From FEN-299 sp963717945 (lineage in GTDB: Bacteria; Acidobacteriota; Vicinamibacteria; Vicinamibacterales; Fen-181), in assembly GCA_963717945.1 (NCBI GenBank), contig CAVQXT010000003.1:62001-126000 (forward strand): a DNA stretch of 64,000 nt, read 5' to 3'. The translations under genes and the position numbers were made by a program. The notes under the pieces are model-generated. The model did no database searches and was not told the DNA's origin. It worked only from the letters and a program-made list of their open reading frames with translations. This document shows, piece after piece, positions 34,830 through 41,599 of this stretch (position 1 is the stretch's first letter; every line of letters begins with the position of its first letter).

Positions 34830-35096
34830 ATGCGCCGCATTCCAATTGAGCCCGTCCTCGACCTCCACACGTTCTCGCCACGCGATGTGAAGTCGGTCGT
34901 CGAGGAGTACGTCCGCGCGGCCCACGAGGCCGGCCTGCGCGAGGTGCGCTTCATCCACGGCCGCGGCCGCGGCGTGCAGCGCGGCATCGTCCAGGCCGCG
35001 CTCGAGCAGAATCCGCTCGTCGAAGAATTCTGGGACGCGCCCGACTCCCACCTGGGCGCGACGGTCGCAAGGCTGAAGGACGGCTCCCGGCGTTAG
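34830..35096 (+). CDS. Small Smr-domain protein
   Basis: 88 residues consisting of one Smr domain: LDLHTFSPRDV at the start and the FIHGRGRGVQRG motif in the middle. Smr domains are linked to nucleic-acid cleavage, for example at stalled ribosomes, when attached to other domains; this stand-alone version is of unknown target. The C-terminal DSHLGATVARLK block is typical of the family. The ATG lacks an obvious ribosome site. Confidence 0.88.
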   Translation: MRRIPIEPVLDLHTFSPRDVKSVVEEYVRAAHEAGLREVRFIHGRGRGVQRGIVQAALEQNPLVEEFWDAPDSHLGATVARLKDGSRR

Positions 35097-35155
35097 ACTC
35101 TCGGCACCGCCCGGCTAGCGGTCTGCTTACACCCGCCGGCTGGACCTCTCTGCCC

Positions 35156-35794
35156 TCAGTTCATAGTGCGGCGATCTCGAGTCGAAGCGGGCGAGGACGG
35201 CGCGCGCCGGAGCGGCGGAACGGCCTTTCCCGCCGACGAGCAGGCCAGCAGAACGCCGAATCGCTTCTCGCGCGTCTCTTCCCGCTTCGCACTCATGACC
35301 CAGAACGAGGCCGTGCGTCGGTACCATGGCGGCTGGGTGCTGAAGAATCGCCACGCACCCTTGTCAGCCCGAAGGCGGCGCGCGAACGCGGGGTTGAGAT
35401 CCACGGCTCGCGCTTCGAAGGAGTAGGCGGAACTCTTCCGCTTCGCGAAGGCCTCCGCGCCCGGCGGCTGCATGCGGCCCTCGGCCTGGAGCTCCAGGGC
35501 CCGTTCGACGTTGACCTTGCTCCACTCGCTCCCGGGCCGGCGCGGAGTGAATCTGGTGGCGAAGCTGACCTCGTCGAGCCCGCGGCGCACGCCGTCGATC
35601 CAGCCGAAGCACAGCGCCTCGTCCAGGGCCTCGCGATAGGTGAGGCCGCGGCCCTTGTGCTCAACCTTGTAGCACCGCACCACGAGTTCCGCCTCGCTCG
35701 CGCCGTGCTTCTCCAGCCAGGTGCGGAACGCCGACTGGCGTCGGAACGATCTCGCTGCTAACGCCGGCACCTTCACCTCCGGACCCGGGCCCAT
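35156..35794 (-). CDS. YdeI/OmpD-associated family protein
   Basis: 212 residues. The block LDEALCFGWIDGVRRGLDEVSF, FTPRRPGSEWSKVN and ALELQAEGRMQPPG is diagnostic of the YdeI/OmpD-associated family (cited in short pieces). The biochemical function is not established. The last 30 residues (ACSSAGKAVPPLRRAPSSP onward) are basic and low-complexity. Soluble, with no signal peptide. It starts 14 bases after the stop codon of the membrane gene, on the same strand. Confidence 0.85.
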   Translation of the reverse strand: MGPGPEVKVPALAARSFRRQSAFRTWLEKHGASEAELVVRCYKVEHKGRGLTYREALDEALCFGWIDGVRRGLDEVSFATRFTPRRPGSEWSKVNVERALELQAEGRMQPPGAEAFAKRKSSAYSFEARAVDLNPAFARRLRADKGAWRFFSTQPPWYRRTASFWVMSAKREETREKRFGVLLACSSAGKAVPPLRRAPSSPASTRDRRTMN

Positions 35795-35807
35795 CAACGG
35801 GCGCGCC

Positions 35808-36224
35808 TCAGCGCTTCGGCACGATGTGCGCGCCGGCGTAGGCCGAAGGCATGAGCACGACGAGGCTCGCGACCCAGAACCACGCGGGCGGAGGAAGCAT
35901 CAGGTTGCTCGCGACGCCGGCCAGCGTCAGCAGCGCGCCGAGGACCAGCCCGTGCCCGACGGTCGCCCGCGGCGCGACGCTGGCAGTCACCCAGCCGCCG
36001 ACGACGCCGCCCAGGACCCAGCCCGCAACGACGACGAGGAGCGCACCAAGAGGCGCCGCGGCGAAGATCGCGCGGATCGTCTCCCGGTCCGTCACCCCTT
36101 CCGCGGCTTTCGCCAAACCCGGGTAGAGCACGCGGCCGTTGATCATCTCGACGATCATCATGACGGCGCTCGCGGCGACGAACCCCGCGACGACGCTGCC
36201 GATGCTTCTGAGAGCGCTGCGCAT
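35808..36224 (-). CDS. Four-helix membrane protein of unknown function
   Basis: 138 residues with four predicted membrane helices: SIGSVVAGFVAASAVMMIVE, LGALLVVVAGWVLGGVVGG, GLVLGALLTLAGVASNLML and AWFWVASLVVLMPSAYAGA. Soluble loops are short. AGGAGG lies 5 bases before the ATG at 36224. I do not recognise the family beyond a general resemblance to small acidobacterial inner-membrane proteins. Probably co-transcribed with the YdeI-like gene. Confidence 0.75.
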   Translation of the reverse strand: MRSALRSIGSVVAGFVAASAVMMIVEMINGRVLYPGLAKAAEGVTDRETIRAIFAAAPLGALLVVVAGWVLGGVVGGWVTASVAPRATVGHGLVLGALLTLAGVASNLMLPPPAWFWVASLVVLMPSAYAGAHIVPKR

Positions 36225-36350
36225 TGAACCTCCTGCCCGAGCGCGCGCCGGCGGAACCGGACCGGCCTGGCTCATCCGCAAGAATCTACACTTTTCTGGG
36301 CTGTGAGGGCAGCAAGACGCTATTTATACCAGACATAATGTCCGCCATCC

Positions 36351-36380
36351 TTGACATTTTGCAATGTATACGATACATTG
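36351..36380 (+). promoter_or_regulatory. Promoter and palindromic operator of the XRE regulator operon
   Basis: TTGACA (36351-36356), a 17-base spacer and TACATT (36374-36379) form a near-consensus sigma-70 promoter, rare in this GC-rich window. A perfect palindrome, CAATGTAT-ACG-ATACATTG (36362-36380), covers the spacer and the -10. A repressor bound there would block polymerase, so autoregulation by the XRE protein encoded 20 bases downstream is likely. Confidence 0.75.
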
Positions 36381-36399
36381 TGTCCCGGAGGCAAAACGA

Positions 36400-36618
36400 G
36401 TGGCCACCGAGCAACTTGGCAATCGTCTCAGGGTCGCACGCGCCGAGCGCCGCCTCTCGCAGGCGGAGCTGGCCGACCTGGTGGGCGTGACGCGCCAGAC
36501 AGTCAGCGCGGTCGAAACGGGGCAGTACTGCCCGTCCGCCCTGCTGGCCTTTCTGCTGGCGAGGGAACTCGGGAAACGGGTCGACGAGGTGTTCTTCATC
36601 GAAGGAGGTGTCAGATGA
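36400..36618 (+). CDS. XRE/Cro family transcriptional regulator (short)
   Basis: 72-residue helix-turn-helix repressor: LGNRLRVARAERRLSQAEL, then ADLVGVTRQTVSAVETG, then SALLAFLLARELGKRVDEVF. This is the single-domain type that often pairs with a small membrane protein gene. The GTG at 36400 is preceded by GGAGG at 36387-36391, 8 bases away; an upstream ATG at 36364 lies inside the operator and is not used. It overlaps the next gene by ATGA. It probably binds the palindrome over its own promoter. Confidence 0.88.
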   Translation: MATEQLGNRLRVARAERRLSQAELADLVGVTRQTVSAVETGQYCPSALLAFLLARELGKRVDEVFFIEGGVR

Positions 36619-36935
36619 GCCCTGCTCTCTCCGCGCGCCCTTCCGTGGATCGCGATGAGCGAACCGTCGCCGTCGAGAACGCCAGCTACCGATTGGCCTA
36701 CCAGTTCATGTCGTTCGGGCTGTTGCTGCTGGTCGGCTACCGCAGCTTCGTTCTTCACGAGAGCAACTGGGACCTGTTCGCCCTGGTGATTCTCGGGGGT
36801 GGTGTCGGCACGGTGTACCAGGCGACCCACAAGGTCCTGGGGCGCCGGTGGCTGTTCGCGTCTGTGTCGGTCTTCGTGCTGGCCGCCGTGGCGGCCGCCG
36901 TGCTGGTCGTGATTGCCGTGCTCGCTCGCCGGTAG
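36615..36935 (+). CDS. Small membrane protein coupled to the XRE regulator
   Basis: 106 residues. A charged cytoplasmic N-terminus (VDRDERTVAVENASYRLAY) is followed by three to four membrane helices (FMSFGLLLLVGYRSFVL, WDLFALVILGGGVGTVYQA, WLFASVSVFVLAAVAAAVLVV). The ATG overlaps the stop of the regulator and GGAGG precedes it, so the two are co-translated. The arrangement resembles known XRE plus DUF2178-type pairs. Function unknown. Confidence 0.8.
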   Translation: MSPALSARPSVDRDERTVAVENASYRLAYQFMSFGLLLLVGYRSFVLHESNWDLFALVILGGGVGTVYQATHKVLGRRWLFASVSVFVLAAVAAAVLVVIAVLARR

Positions 36936-36969
36936 CGCGGCTTGCGAGCGGTCGGTGTCTGGGGCGTCG

Positions 36970-37143
36970 TCACCGATTGCTCGGTTCGTCGAATTCCTGG
37001 AGTTCCACCGGCGCGCCGTCGTCCTCGATGAAGGCGACGCGAACGCCCGGCGAGGGTTCGTTCGGCGCGATCAGGATCAGCTTTCCTTCCAGTGCTGCGT
37101 CCAGTTCCGGAACGACGAACGCGACGTGCGGCACGGTCTTCAC
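36970..37143 (-). CDS. VOC/glyoxalase-fold fragment or mini-protein
   Basis: 57 codons with a GTG start that overlaps the stop codon of the WapI-like gene by 4 bases. The product (VPHVAFVVPELDAALEGK, IAPNEPSPGVRVAFIEDDG, APVELQEF) reads like the second half of a VOC-superfamily protein. A full VOC domain is about 120 residues, so this is either a remnant or a dimerising half-domain. The tight coupling argues it may still be translated. Confidence 0.45.
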   Translation of the reverse strand: MKTVPHVAFVVPELDAALEGKLILIAPNEPSPGVRVAFIEDDGAPVELQEFDEPSNR

Positions 37144-37613
37144 GAGCTTCGATCGTCACGCGATCCACTGATCGGGAACTTCAGCAGCACATTCTCCCCA
37201 CCTGCGATGAACGCAGGGAGATAGGACTGATCGAGCGCGAACTCGAAGTGGTGAGACTGCGCGAGCGGGTCGGCGGAGAGATCGAGGCTCACGCCGAGCT
37301 GGCCCCGTACGTCGATTCCCAGCTTCACGCGGAAGTTCGGTTCGATCGCGTCGAACACGAATTCGCCCGTCATCTGCCGGTACAACCGCTTGCACCCATC
37401 GATCAGGTCCGACAGCTCTCCAGCGTGGAGGATTGGACCTTCGGCCTGCACCACGGCGTACGCGGCATCGACTTGCATCAGCACGCTCAACCAGTTGGCA
37501 TCCCGGTAATCGCGGGAGTCCGAGAACTCCCGCCCGCGGACCCATATCGACAGCGACCCGAGTCGCATGTCCGGCGAGCCGGGCGGCTCGTGCAGACCGT
37601 CGTGTCGTGCCAT
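37140..37613 (-). CDS. WapI-like (immunity-type) small protein
   Basis: 157 residues. The pattern LSIWVRGREFSDSRDYRDANW, GPILHAGELSDLIDG and DPLAQSHHFEFALDQSYLP (quoted in pieces of up to 20) matches the WapI-type family, a group named after an immunity protein of contact-dependent toxins but also common as lone genes. No toxin gene is adjacent, so an immunity role is not supported by context. Starts at ATG 37613 or at an in-frame ATG 37568 directly before the conserved domain. Confidence 0.65.
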   Translation of the reverse strand: MARHDGLHEPPGSPDMRLGSLSIWVRGREFSDSRDYRDANWLSVLMQVDAAYAVVQAEGPILHAGELSDLIDGCKRLYRQMTGEFVFDAIEPNFRVKLGIDVRGQLGVSLDLSADPLAQSHHFEFALDQSYLPAFIAGGENVLLKFPISGSRDDRSS

Positions 37614-37637
37614 GTCGATTCCGGACCTCCGTGCCTG

Positions 37638-38024
37638 TTATTGCTTCCTTCGCCTCGCCGCCGTGCGAGCCGACTCCTGCCTTACTCTGAGCAGCACAAC
37701 TCTCTTGATGAGATCGTAGGGGATCGGCCGGTCGAGCGGGAACTTGAGATTGCCCTTCGGACCGGCATAGGGCCGCAGCGCCTTCTCGAGATCCGCGTCA
37801 CCCGACACCGGCGGATAGAGACCGATGTGATTCTTGAAGGCGGCGAAGTACACCAGGATCCCGTGCAGCCTGAACGCGGGCATGCGATAGCTGATGAGCT
37901 CCTGTGCGCCAGGGGCGGCGCCGCGGACGATTCGCCGGATCTTCTCGAGGATCAGTCGCACCTCGAAAGGTGCCGCCGCGATGTACTCGTCGATGGTGGT
38001 CGGCGCCGCTTTACGGATGGCCAT
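37638..38024 (-). CDS. DUF1801 (YdhG-like) protein
   Basis: 128 residues. Family features are TIDEYIAAAPFEVRLILEKI, ELISYRMPAF and YFAAFKNHIGLYP, ending with a basic tail. The fold is related to the frataxin-like iron chaperone YdhG, but function is not established for most members. It sits between the WapI-like and C-GCAxxG-C-C genes in a same-strand run of small genes. Confidence 0.85.
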   Translation of the reverse strand: MAIRKAAPTTIDEYIAAAPFEVRLILEKIRRIVRGAAPGAQELISYRMPAFRLHGILVYFAAFKNHIGLYPPVSGDADLEKALRPYAGPKGNLKFPLDRPIPYDLIKRVVLLRVRQESARTAARRRKQ

Positions 38025-38034
38025 GACGGGTCCC

Positions 38035-38475
38035 TCATCGGTTCGACAGGATTTCCTCCACCAGTTCGGCCGCGCACCTCACGAGCTCCGGGCACTTGGT
38101 ACGGAACAGGCCCGCTTCCCGCGCGGCCTCGGCGCCCGCGGGCGTGCTGATGTCGCAGCCGAGAAGCTCCCGGCACGTCAGGCTGCCCTGCCGCTCCCGG
38201 AAGGCCTTCGAGAAGGCCACGACGGCGTCGTAAGCCGCCTGTCGGCCCTCGACGACGGTGCAGTCGGAGCCGCTCTTCGCCAGGCCAAGGATCATGTAGG
38301 CCCCGGTCACCGCCCCGCACGTCTCCGCCAAGCGCATGCCGCCCGCAAACCCCGCCGCGAGACGCAGGGCGTGCGGTTCGCTCAGGCCGTACCTCGGGCC
38401 GTATGTTGCCGCCACCGCCTGCGAGCACGCGCAGCCATTACGGAAGAGCTCGACCGCTTTCGACACATCGTTCAT
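38035..38475 (-). CDS. C-GCAxxG-C-C family protein
   Basis: 146 residues with the family's cysteine pattern: NGCACSQAV, GFAGGMRLAETCGAVTGAYM, CRELLGCD and KCPELVRCAAEL. The conserved cysteines suggest metal or Fe-S binding; the family is linked by context to redox functions but unproven. The ATG at 38475 has GAGGT 7 bases upstream. Ends 11 bases before the DUF1801 start. Confidence 0.88.
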   Translation of the reverse strand: MNDVSKAVELFRNGCACSQAVAATYGPRYGLSEPHALRLAAGFAGGMRLAETCGAVTGAYMILGLAKSGSDCTVVEGRQAAYDAVVAFSKAFRERQGSLTCRELLGCDISTPAGAEAAREAGLFRTKCPELVRCAAELVEEILSNR

Positions 38476-38601
38476 GCGTAACCTCACCGCCCCGCCACTG
38501 GTCGTGCGGACTGTTTATCGTGGCCACGGCTTACGGCTCACGGCTTACTGCGTCATGAGCCGGGGCTCACCCTGGCCCATGAACACCGCACGCCGCGTCT
38601 C

Positions 38602-38678
38602 GGGTCTGCCACTTCGCAAAGCGGCCCCTCCCGGGCCTCACTGTCGGGGCAGGTTTACGCTTTGCTTCGGGCAGACCC
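38602..38678. repeat. Imperfect 77-base hairpin in an intergenic gap
   Basis: GGGTCTGCCACTTCGCAAAG on the left faces CTTTGCTTCGGGCAGACCC on the right (about 19 of 22 positions pair). It lies in the 283-base gap between the C-GCAxxG-C-C gene and the next membrane gene. The rest of that gap has GGCTTACGGCTCACGG-type words like those at 17850, 45851 and 57468. Confidence 0.6.
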
Positions 38679-38758
38679 TGCGGCGCGGCATAGGGCCGAC
38701 CGGGCCGCCTCGCCTCGGCGCTACCTTCTGAGCACGCGTCGCGTCTTACGCCTCGCGC

Positions 38759-39052
38759 TTAGGCATTCGGCGGGCCCACCCGCAGGTGCCTGGCCCAGAG
38801 CGTCAGCCACACGGCTACGATCGCGATGGGCCAGAGGCCGAGTTTCAGGAGAACCAGCGCATGGAACCACGTGGGGGCGAGGCTCTCCCAGGTTACGCCC
38901 GGGCCGCACAGCGAGAGGTACCACGCCGGTCTCACATTCAAGGCCAGCAGGTAGCCCAACCACTGGACGATCACGAACGCGACGGCGATGAGGAGGGTCC
39001 ACCACGCGGCGACCGCCGCGGCCCGAACTTTCGCGCAGAAAGCATTGTCCAT
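38759..39052 (-). CDS. Small membrane protein of unknown function
   Basis: 97 residues with three hydrophobic helices: AAWWTLLIAVAFVIVQWLGYL, a middle segment around WFHALVLLKLG and LWPIAIVAVWLTLWARHL. Two tryptophans and one cysteine (LSLCGPG) are placed near the membrane edge. AGGAGG lies 7 bases before the ATG at 39052. I do not recognise the family. Confidence 0.75.
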   Translation of the reverse strand: MDNAFCAKVRAAAVAAWWTLLIAVAFVIVQWLGYLLALNVRPAWYLSLCGPGVTWESLAPTWFHALVLLKLGLWPIAIVAVWLTLWARHLRVGPPNA

Positions 39053-39140
39053 GGGAATACCTCCTGATTTGGAGAGGTCCAACGAGAGACCGCGATTCCG
39101 GGCTTCGCCGAACCGCGGTCGTTTAGCCACGCGGCGACTC

Positions 39141-39683
39141 CTACCACTTCGGCCCTCGCGCACGCATGATCGGTTCGTACGACCGCCACCAGGTGGCGCG
39201 ATCGGCGAACGATCTGTCGTCGCAGGATTGTGCGGCGCGCTTCAGGACGACAGCTTCGCGCTCGACGCGCGCTGCTCGCGGCGCGCCAAGGTGCTGGACC
39301 TCGAACGTGCCGCGCAGACTCACCGCGTCGAGCACTCCTGAGAAGGTGACCACTTCCCGGGTCGGCCCGGAACGATCGACGCCAAAAGACATCTTCGCCC
39401 TGAACGACACGACGCCTGTCCTGTCCGCATGACGGACCTGCTCCAGCAGTCCTGCGGGAGGATCAAATGGAGGGCCCTCGTACCGATCCACAACCCCGAA
39501 CCACTCCGACTCGCTGGACCAGAGTTGAACGCGGTAGCCCCTGGCGTGTTCCGAGGTCGCTGTCACGTCCTCGAAGCACCCGACCAATCTCACGCCCGTC
39601 CCGGCGAGGCAGGTGGCGTGAAGCAGGCCGACGACGAGCGCGCCGGCGAGGAGCGTGGCCGCCCAAACGTGTCTCGGCGTCAC
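39141..39683 (-). CDS. Hypothetical exported protein
   Basis: About 180 residues from a GTG at 39683. An N-terminal hydrophobic stretch (VWAATLLAGALVVGLLHATC) could be a signal peptide or lipoprotein signal with cysteine at its end. The mature part is beta-rich (YRVQLWSSESEWFGVVDRYEG, VSLRGTFEVQHLG) and contains CDDRSFADRATWWRSY near the C-terminus. No family was recognised. The start is uncertain; a weak G-rich site lies upstream. Confidence 0.55.
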   Translation of the reverse strand: MTPRHVWAATLLAGALVVGLLHATCLAGTGVRLVGCFEDVTATSEHARGYRVQLWSSESEWFGVVDRYEGPPFDPPAGLLEQVRHADRTGVVSFRAKMSFGVDRSGPTREVVTFSGVLDAVSLRGTFEVQHLGAPRAARVEREAVVLKRAAQSCDDRSFADRATWWRSYEPIMRARGPKW

Positions 39684-39820
39684 GAGCGTTACCCCATCAT
39701 CAGCATCGGTTCTGGCGGCCCGGCGTCGCTTATTTCGCAGTACGCAGTGGCCGCGCCGCGTCCGGCCGGCCGGATTGTCCTCCCGCCGTGGGGCCGCGGC
39801 AAGCGGTTTCGGCGCAGGAT

Positions 39821-39914
39821 GCGGCCGGCCAGGAGGCCGGCCCCACCACGGCCTCGGGCCTCGCCGACGGGCAGGCACAAGGCCTCCACGGGCAGGCACA
39901 AGGCCTGCCCCTAC
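39821..39914. repeat. Family D palindrome followed by family E hairpin
   Basis: GCGGCCGGCCAGGAGGCCGG at 39821-39840 continues to 39849; it is the reverse orientation of the element at 5783. Then GGGCAGGCACAAGGCCTGCC (39890-39909) plus CCTAC forms a hairpin; a half copy of it stands at 39869-39884. The A-T pair in the arm replaces the G-C pair of the copy at 6542. Confidence 0.65.
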
Positions 39915-40008
39915 GAGGTCACGCCGCACCGGCCAGGCCTGGAGCCCAAAGCCTGGAGCCCGGAGCCCTCGTTCGGCCCGGTTTGCTAACCTGGGGCCGT
40001 AATGTTCG

Positions 40009-40014
40009 TCTAAT
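40009..40014 (+). promoter_or_regulatory. TCTAAT -10-like element before the ECF sigma gene
   Basis: Five of six positions match TATAAT and the hexamer ends 8 bases before the ATG at 40022, where no Shine-Dalgarno sequence exists. Leaderless transcription is implied. Confidence 0.35.
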
Positions 40015-40021
40015 CCTCCAG

Positions 40022-40642
40022 ATGGACGAGAACGACGCCAGCGACGTCGCCCGGGCGCAGGCGGGGGATGAGGCCTCATTCCGCCGGCTCGTCGAGCAGC
40101 ACAGCCGCGGTGTCTTCCAGCTCGCCTTCCGCCTGACCGGGAGCGAGTCGGACGCCGACGACGTCGTCCAGGAGACGTTCCTGAAGGCGTACCGGGAACT
40201 GAGACGCTTCGAGTCCCGGTCGAGCTTCAGGACCTGGGTCCATCGGATCACCGTCAACTGCGCCTACGACCTGCTCCGGCAGCGGCCGCGGCACCGGGGC
40301 GAGTCGCTCGACGCGGGCCTGCCGGGCGGGCAGGAGGGCGGGATCGAGCTCGAGGCGGACGCGACGTCGTGGCCAGACCGTCTCGCGTTCGGCGCCGAGG
40401 TCCAGAGCTGCGTCAGGGCGGCGCTGGACCTGCTGACGCCGACCGAGCGGACGGCCTTCGTGCTCCGGCACTTCGAGGGGCGCTCGCTCGACGAGATCGG
40501 CGAGACGCTCGGCCTGCGAACGGGGGCGACCAAGCACAGCATCTTCCGCGCGGTGCAGAAGATGCGGAAGGCGCTCGCGCCCATCGTCGGGCAGACGGTT
40601 GGGGAGAACGGCGGACGCGGATTGCGGCAGATACAGATATAG
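40022..40642 (+). CDS. ECF RNA polymerase sigma factor (RpoE-like)
   Basis: 206 residues. Region 2 (SESDADDVVQETFLKAYREL, FRTWVHRITVNCAYDLLRQ) and region 4 (LTPTERTAFVLRHFEGRSL, DEIGETLGLRTGATKHSIFR) are complete. It is followed 3 bases later by a zinc-finger anti-sigma gene and then a secreted HEAT-repeat protein, a common acidobacterial three-gene set in which the last protein may be a regulated or sensing partner. Confidence 0.93.
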   Translation: MDENDASDVARAQAGDEASFRRLVEQHSRGVFQLAFRLTGSESDADDVVQETFLKAYRELRRFESRSSFRTWVHRITVNCAYDLLRQRPRHRGESLDAGLPGGQEGGIELEADATSWPDRLAFGAEVQSCVRAALDLLTPTERTAFVLRHFEGRSLDEIGETLGLRTGATKHSIFRAVQKMRKALAPIVGQTVGENGGRGLRQIQI

Positions 40643-40645
40643 GCG

Positions 40646-41533
40646 ATGGAAGCCATGAACCACCTGACCGAAGAGGAACTGGTCCTCTACCACTACGGCG
40701 ACGCCGGCGACGGGGCCGGCACGGCCGCCATCGACGGGCACCTGCGCGCCTGCGAGGCCTGCCAGGCGGACCTCGAGGATCTGCGCCGGACGCTCGAAGC
40801 GGTGGACCTGCTGCCGGTGCCGGAGCGGGGGGACGAATACGGCGCCCGCGTCTGGGCGCGGATCCAGCCCGCGCTCGCTCGGCCCTCGCCCGGTTGGCGC
40901 GAACGGCTGAGGGCCGTGGGGCGCAGGGCTGAAGCCCTGCGCTATCTGCTGGCCACCCTTGTCACGCCGCGAAAGCTCGGGTGGGCCGGGGCCGCGGCGG
41001 CGCTGTTCCTCGCCGCGTTCGTGGCCGGCAATTTCGTCAGGGGGCACTGGACGCGGGTTTCCCCGACCCCGACTGTGGCCCAGGCGCCGCCGGCGCACCA
41101 GACGACGCCCGAGGCGACTCCGACGTCCGCGGCCGACCGCGAACGGGTGCAGGCGGGGGTGCTGCTGATGGCGGTCGGCGATCACCTGGAACGGTCGCAG
41201 GTGACGCTCAGCGAGCTGGTGAACACTCCGAGCGGGCCGGAAGTGGACGTCTCGGACGAACGGGACCGCGCCCGCGACCTGGTCAGCGAGAACCGTCTCT
41301 ACCGGCAGACGGCGGTGAGGACGGGCGAGCCCGCGGTGGCCAGCGTGCTCGACGACCTCGAGCGGGTGCTGGTCGAGGTCGCCAACGGCCCGTCGACGAT
41401 GAACGCGGCCGAGTTCGACCACGTGCGCAAGCGAATCGAGCAGCAGGGAATCATTTTCAAGGTCCGCGTGTTCGGCGAGCGCGTGCGCGAGGCGGAGAGC
41501 CGCCCGATCGTTCGCGCCGGAATGCGCGGCTGA
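40646..41533 (+). CDS. Zinc-finger anti-sigma factor with one membrane helix
   Basis: 295 residues. The N-terminal zinc motif H-x3-C-x2-C (HLRACEACQ) marks a ZAS domain that would hold the sigma factor encoded just upstream. A membrane helix (GWAGAAAALFLAAFVAGNFV) precedes a helical periplasmic part that carries DERDRARDLVSENRLYRQTA. Residues around RRAEALRYLLATLV, next to the membrane helix, are encoded by a REP unit, so part of the juxtamembrane segment is repeat-derived. An in-frame ATG at 40655 is an alternative start. Confidence 0.85.
   Translation: MEAMNHLTEEELVLYHYGDAGDGAGTAAIDGHLRACEACQADLEDLRRTLEAVDLLPVPERGDEYGARVWARIQPALARPSPGWRERLRAVGRRAEALRYLLATLVTPRKLGWAGAAAALFLAAFVAGNFVRGHWTRVSPTPTVAQAPPAHQTTPEATPTSAADRERVQAGVLLMAVGDHLERSQVTLSELVNTPSGPEVDVSDERDRARDLVSENRLYRQTAVRTGEPAVASVLDDLERVLVEVANGPSTMNAAEFDHVRKRIEQQGIIFKVRVFGERVREAESRPIVRAGMRG
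40921..40948. repeat. REP unit embedded in the anti-sigma gene
   Basis: GCGCAGGGCTGAAGCCCTGC followed by GCTATCTG, identical to the intergenic unit at 41551-41578 about 600 bases downstream. It is read in frame. Confidence 0.85.
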
Positions 41534-41550
41534 CGATCAAGGACGCTTCG

Positions 41551-41578
41551 GCGCAGGGCTGAAGCCCTGCGCTATCTG
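41551..41578. repeat. Single intergenic REP unit
   Basis: GCGCAGGGCTGAAGCCCTGC followed by GCTATCTG, between the anti-sigma and HEAT-repeat genes. The partner unit in inverse orientation is missing here. Confidence 0.85.
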
Positions 41579-41599
41579 CCATCAACGAAGGACACCACT

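Larger units (their letters stand above)
39684..40021. other. 338-base repeat-rich gap between divergent genes
   Basis: Contains copies of two dispersed palindromes (listed at 39821-39914), GCCTGGAGCCCAAAGCC-type words, and the probable -10 of the downstream sigma gene. No gene or RNA was recognised. Confidence 0.5.

Noticed and set aside
37140..37613. Immunity gene of a contact-dependent toxin system
   Set aside because: No toxin, Rhs or secretion gene is near, and lone WapI-like genes are common.
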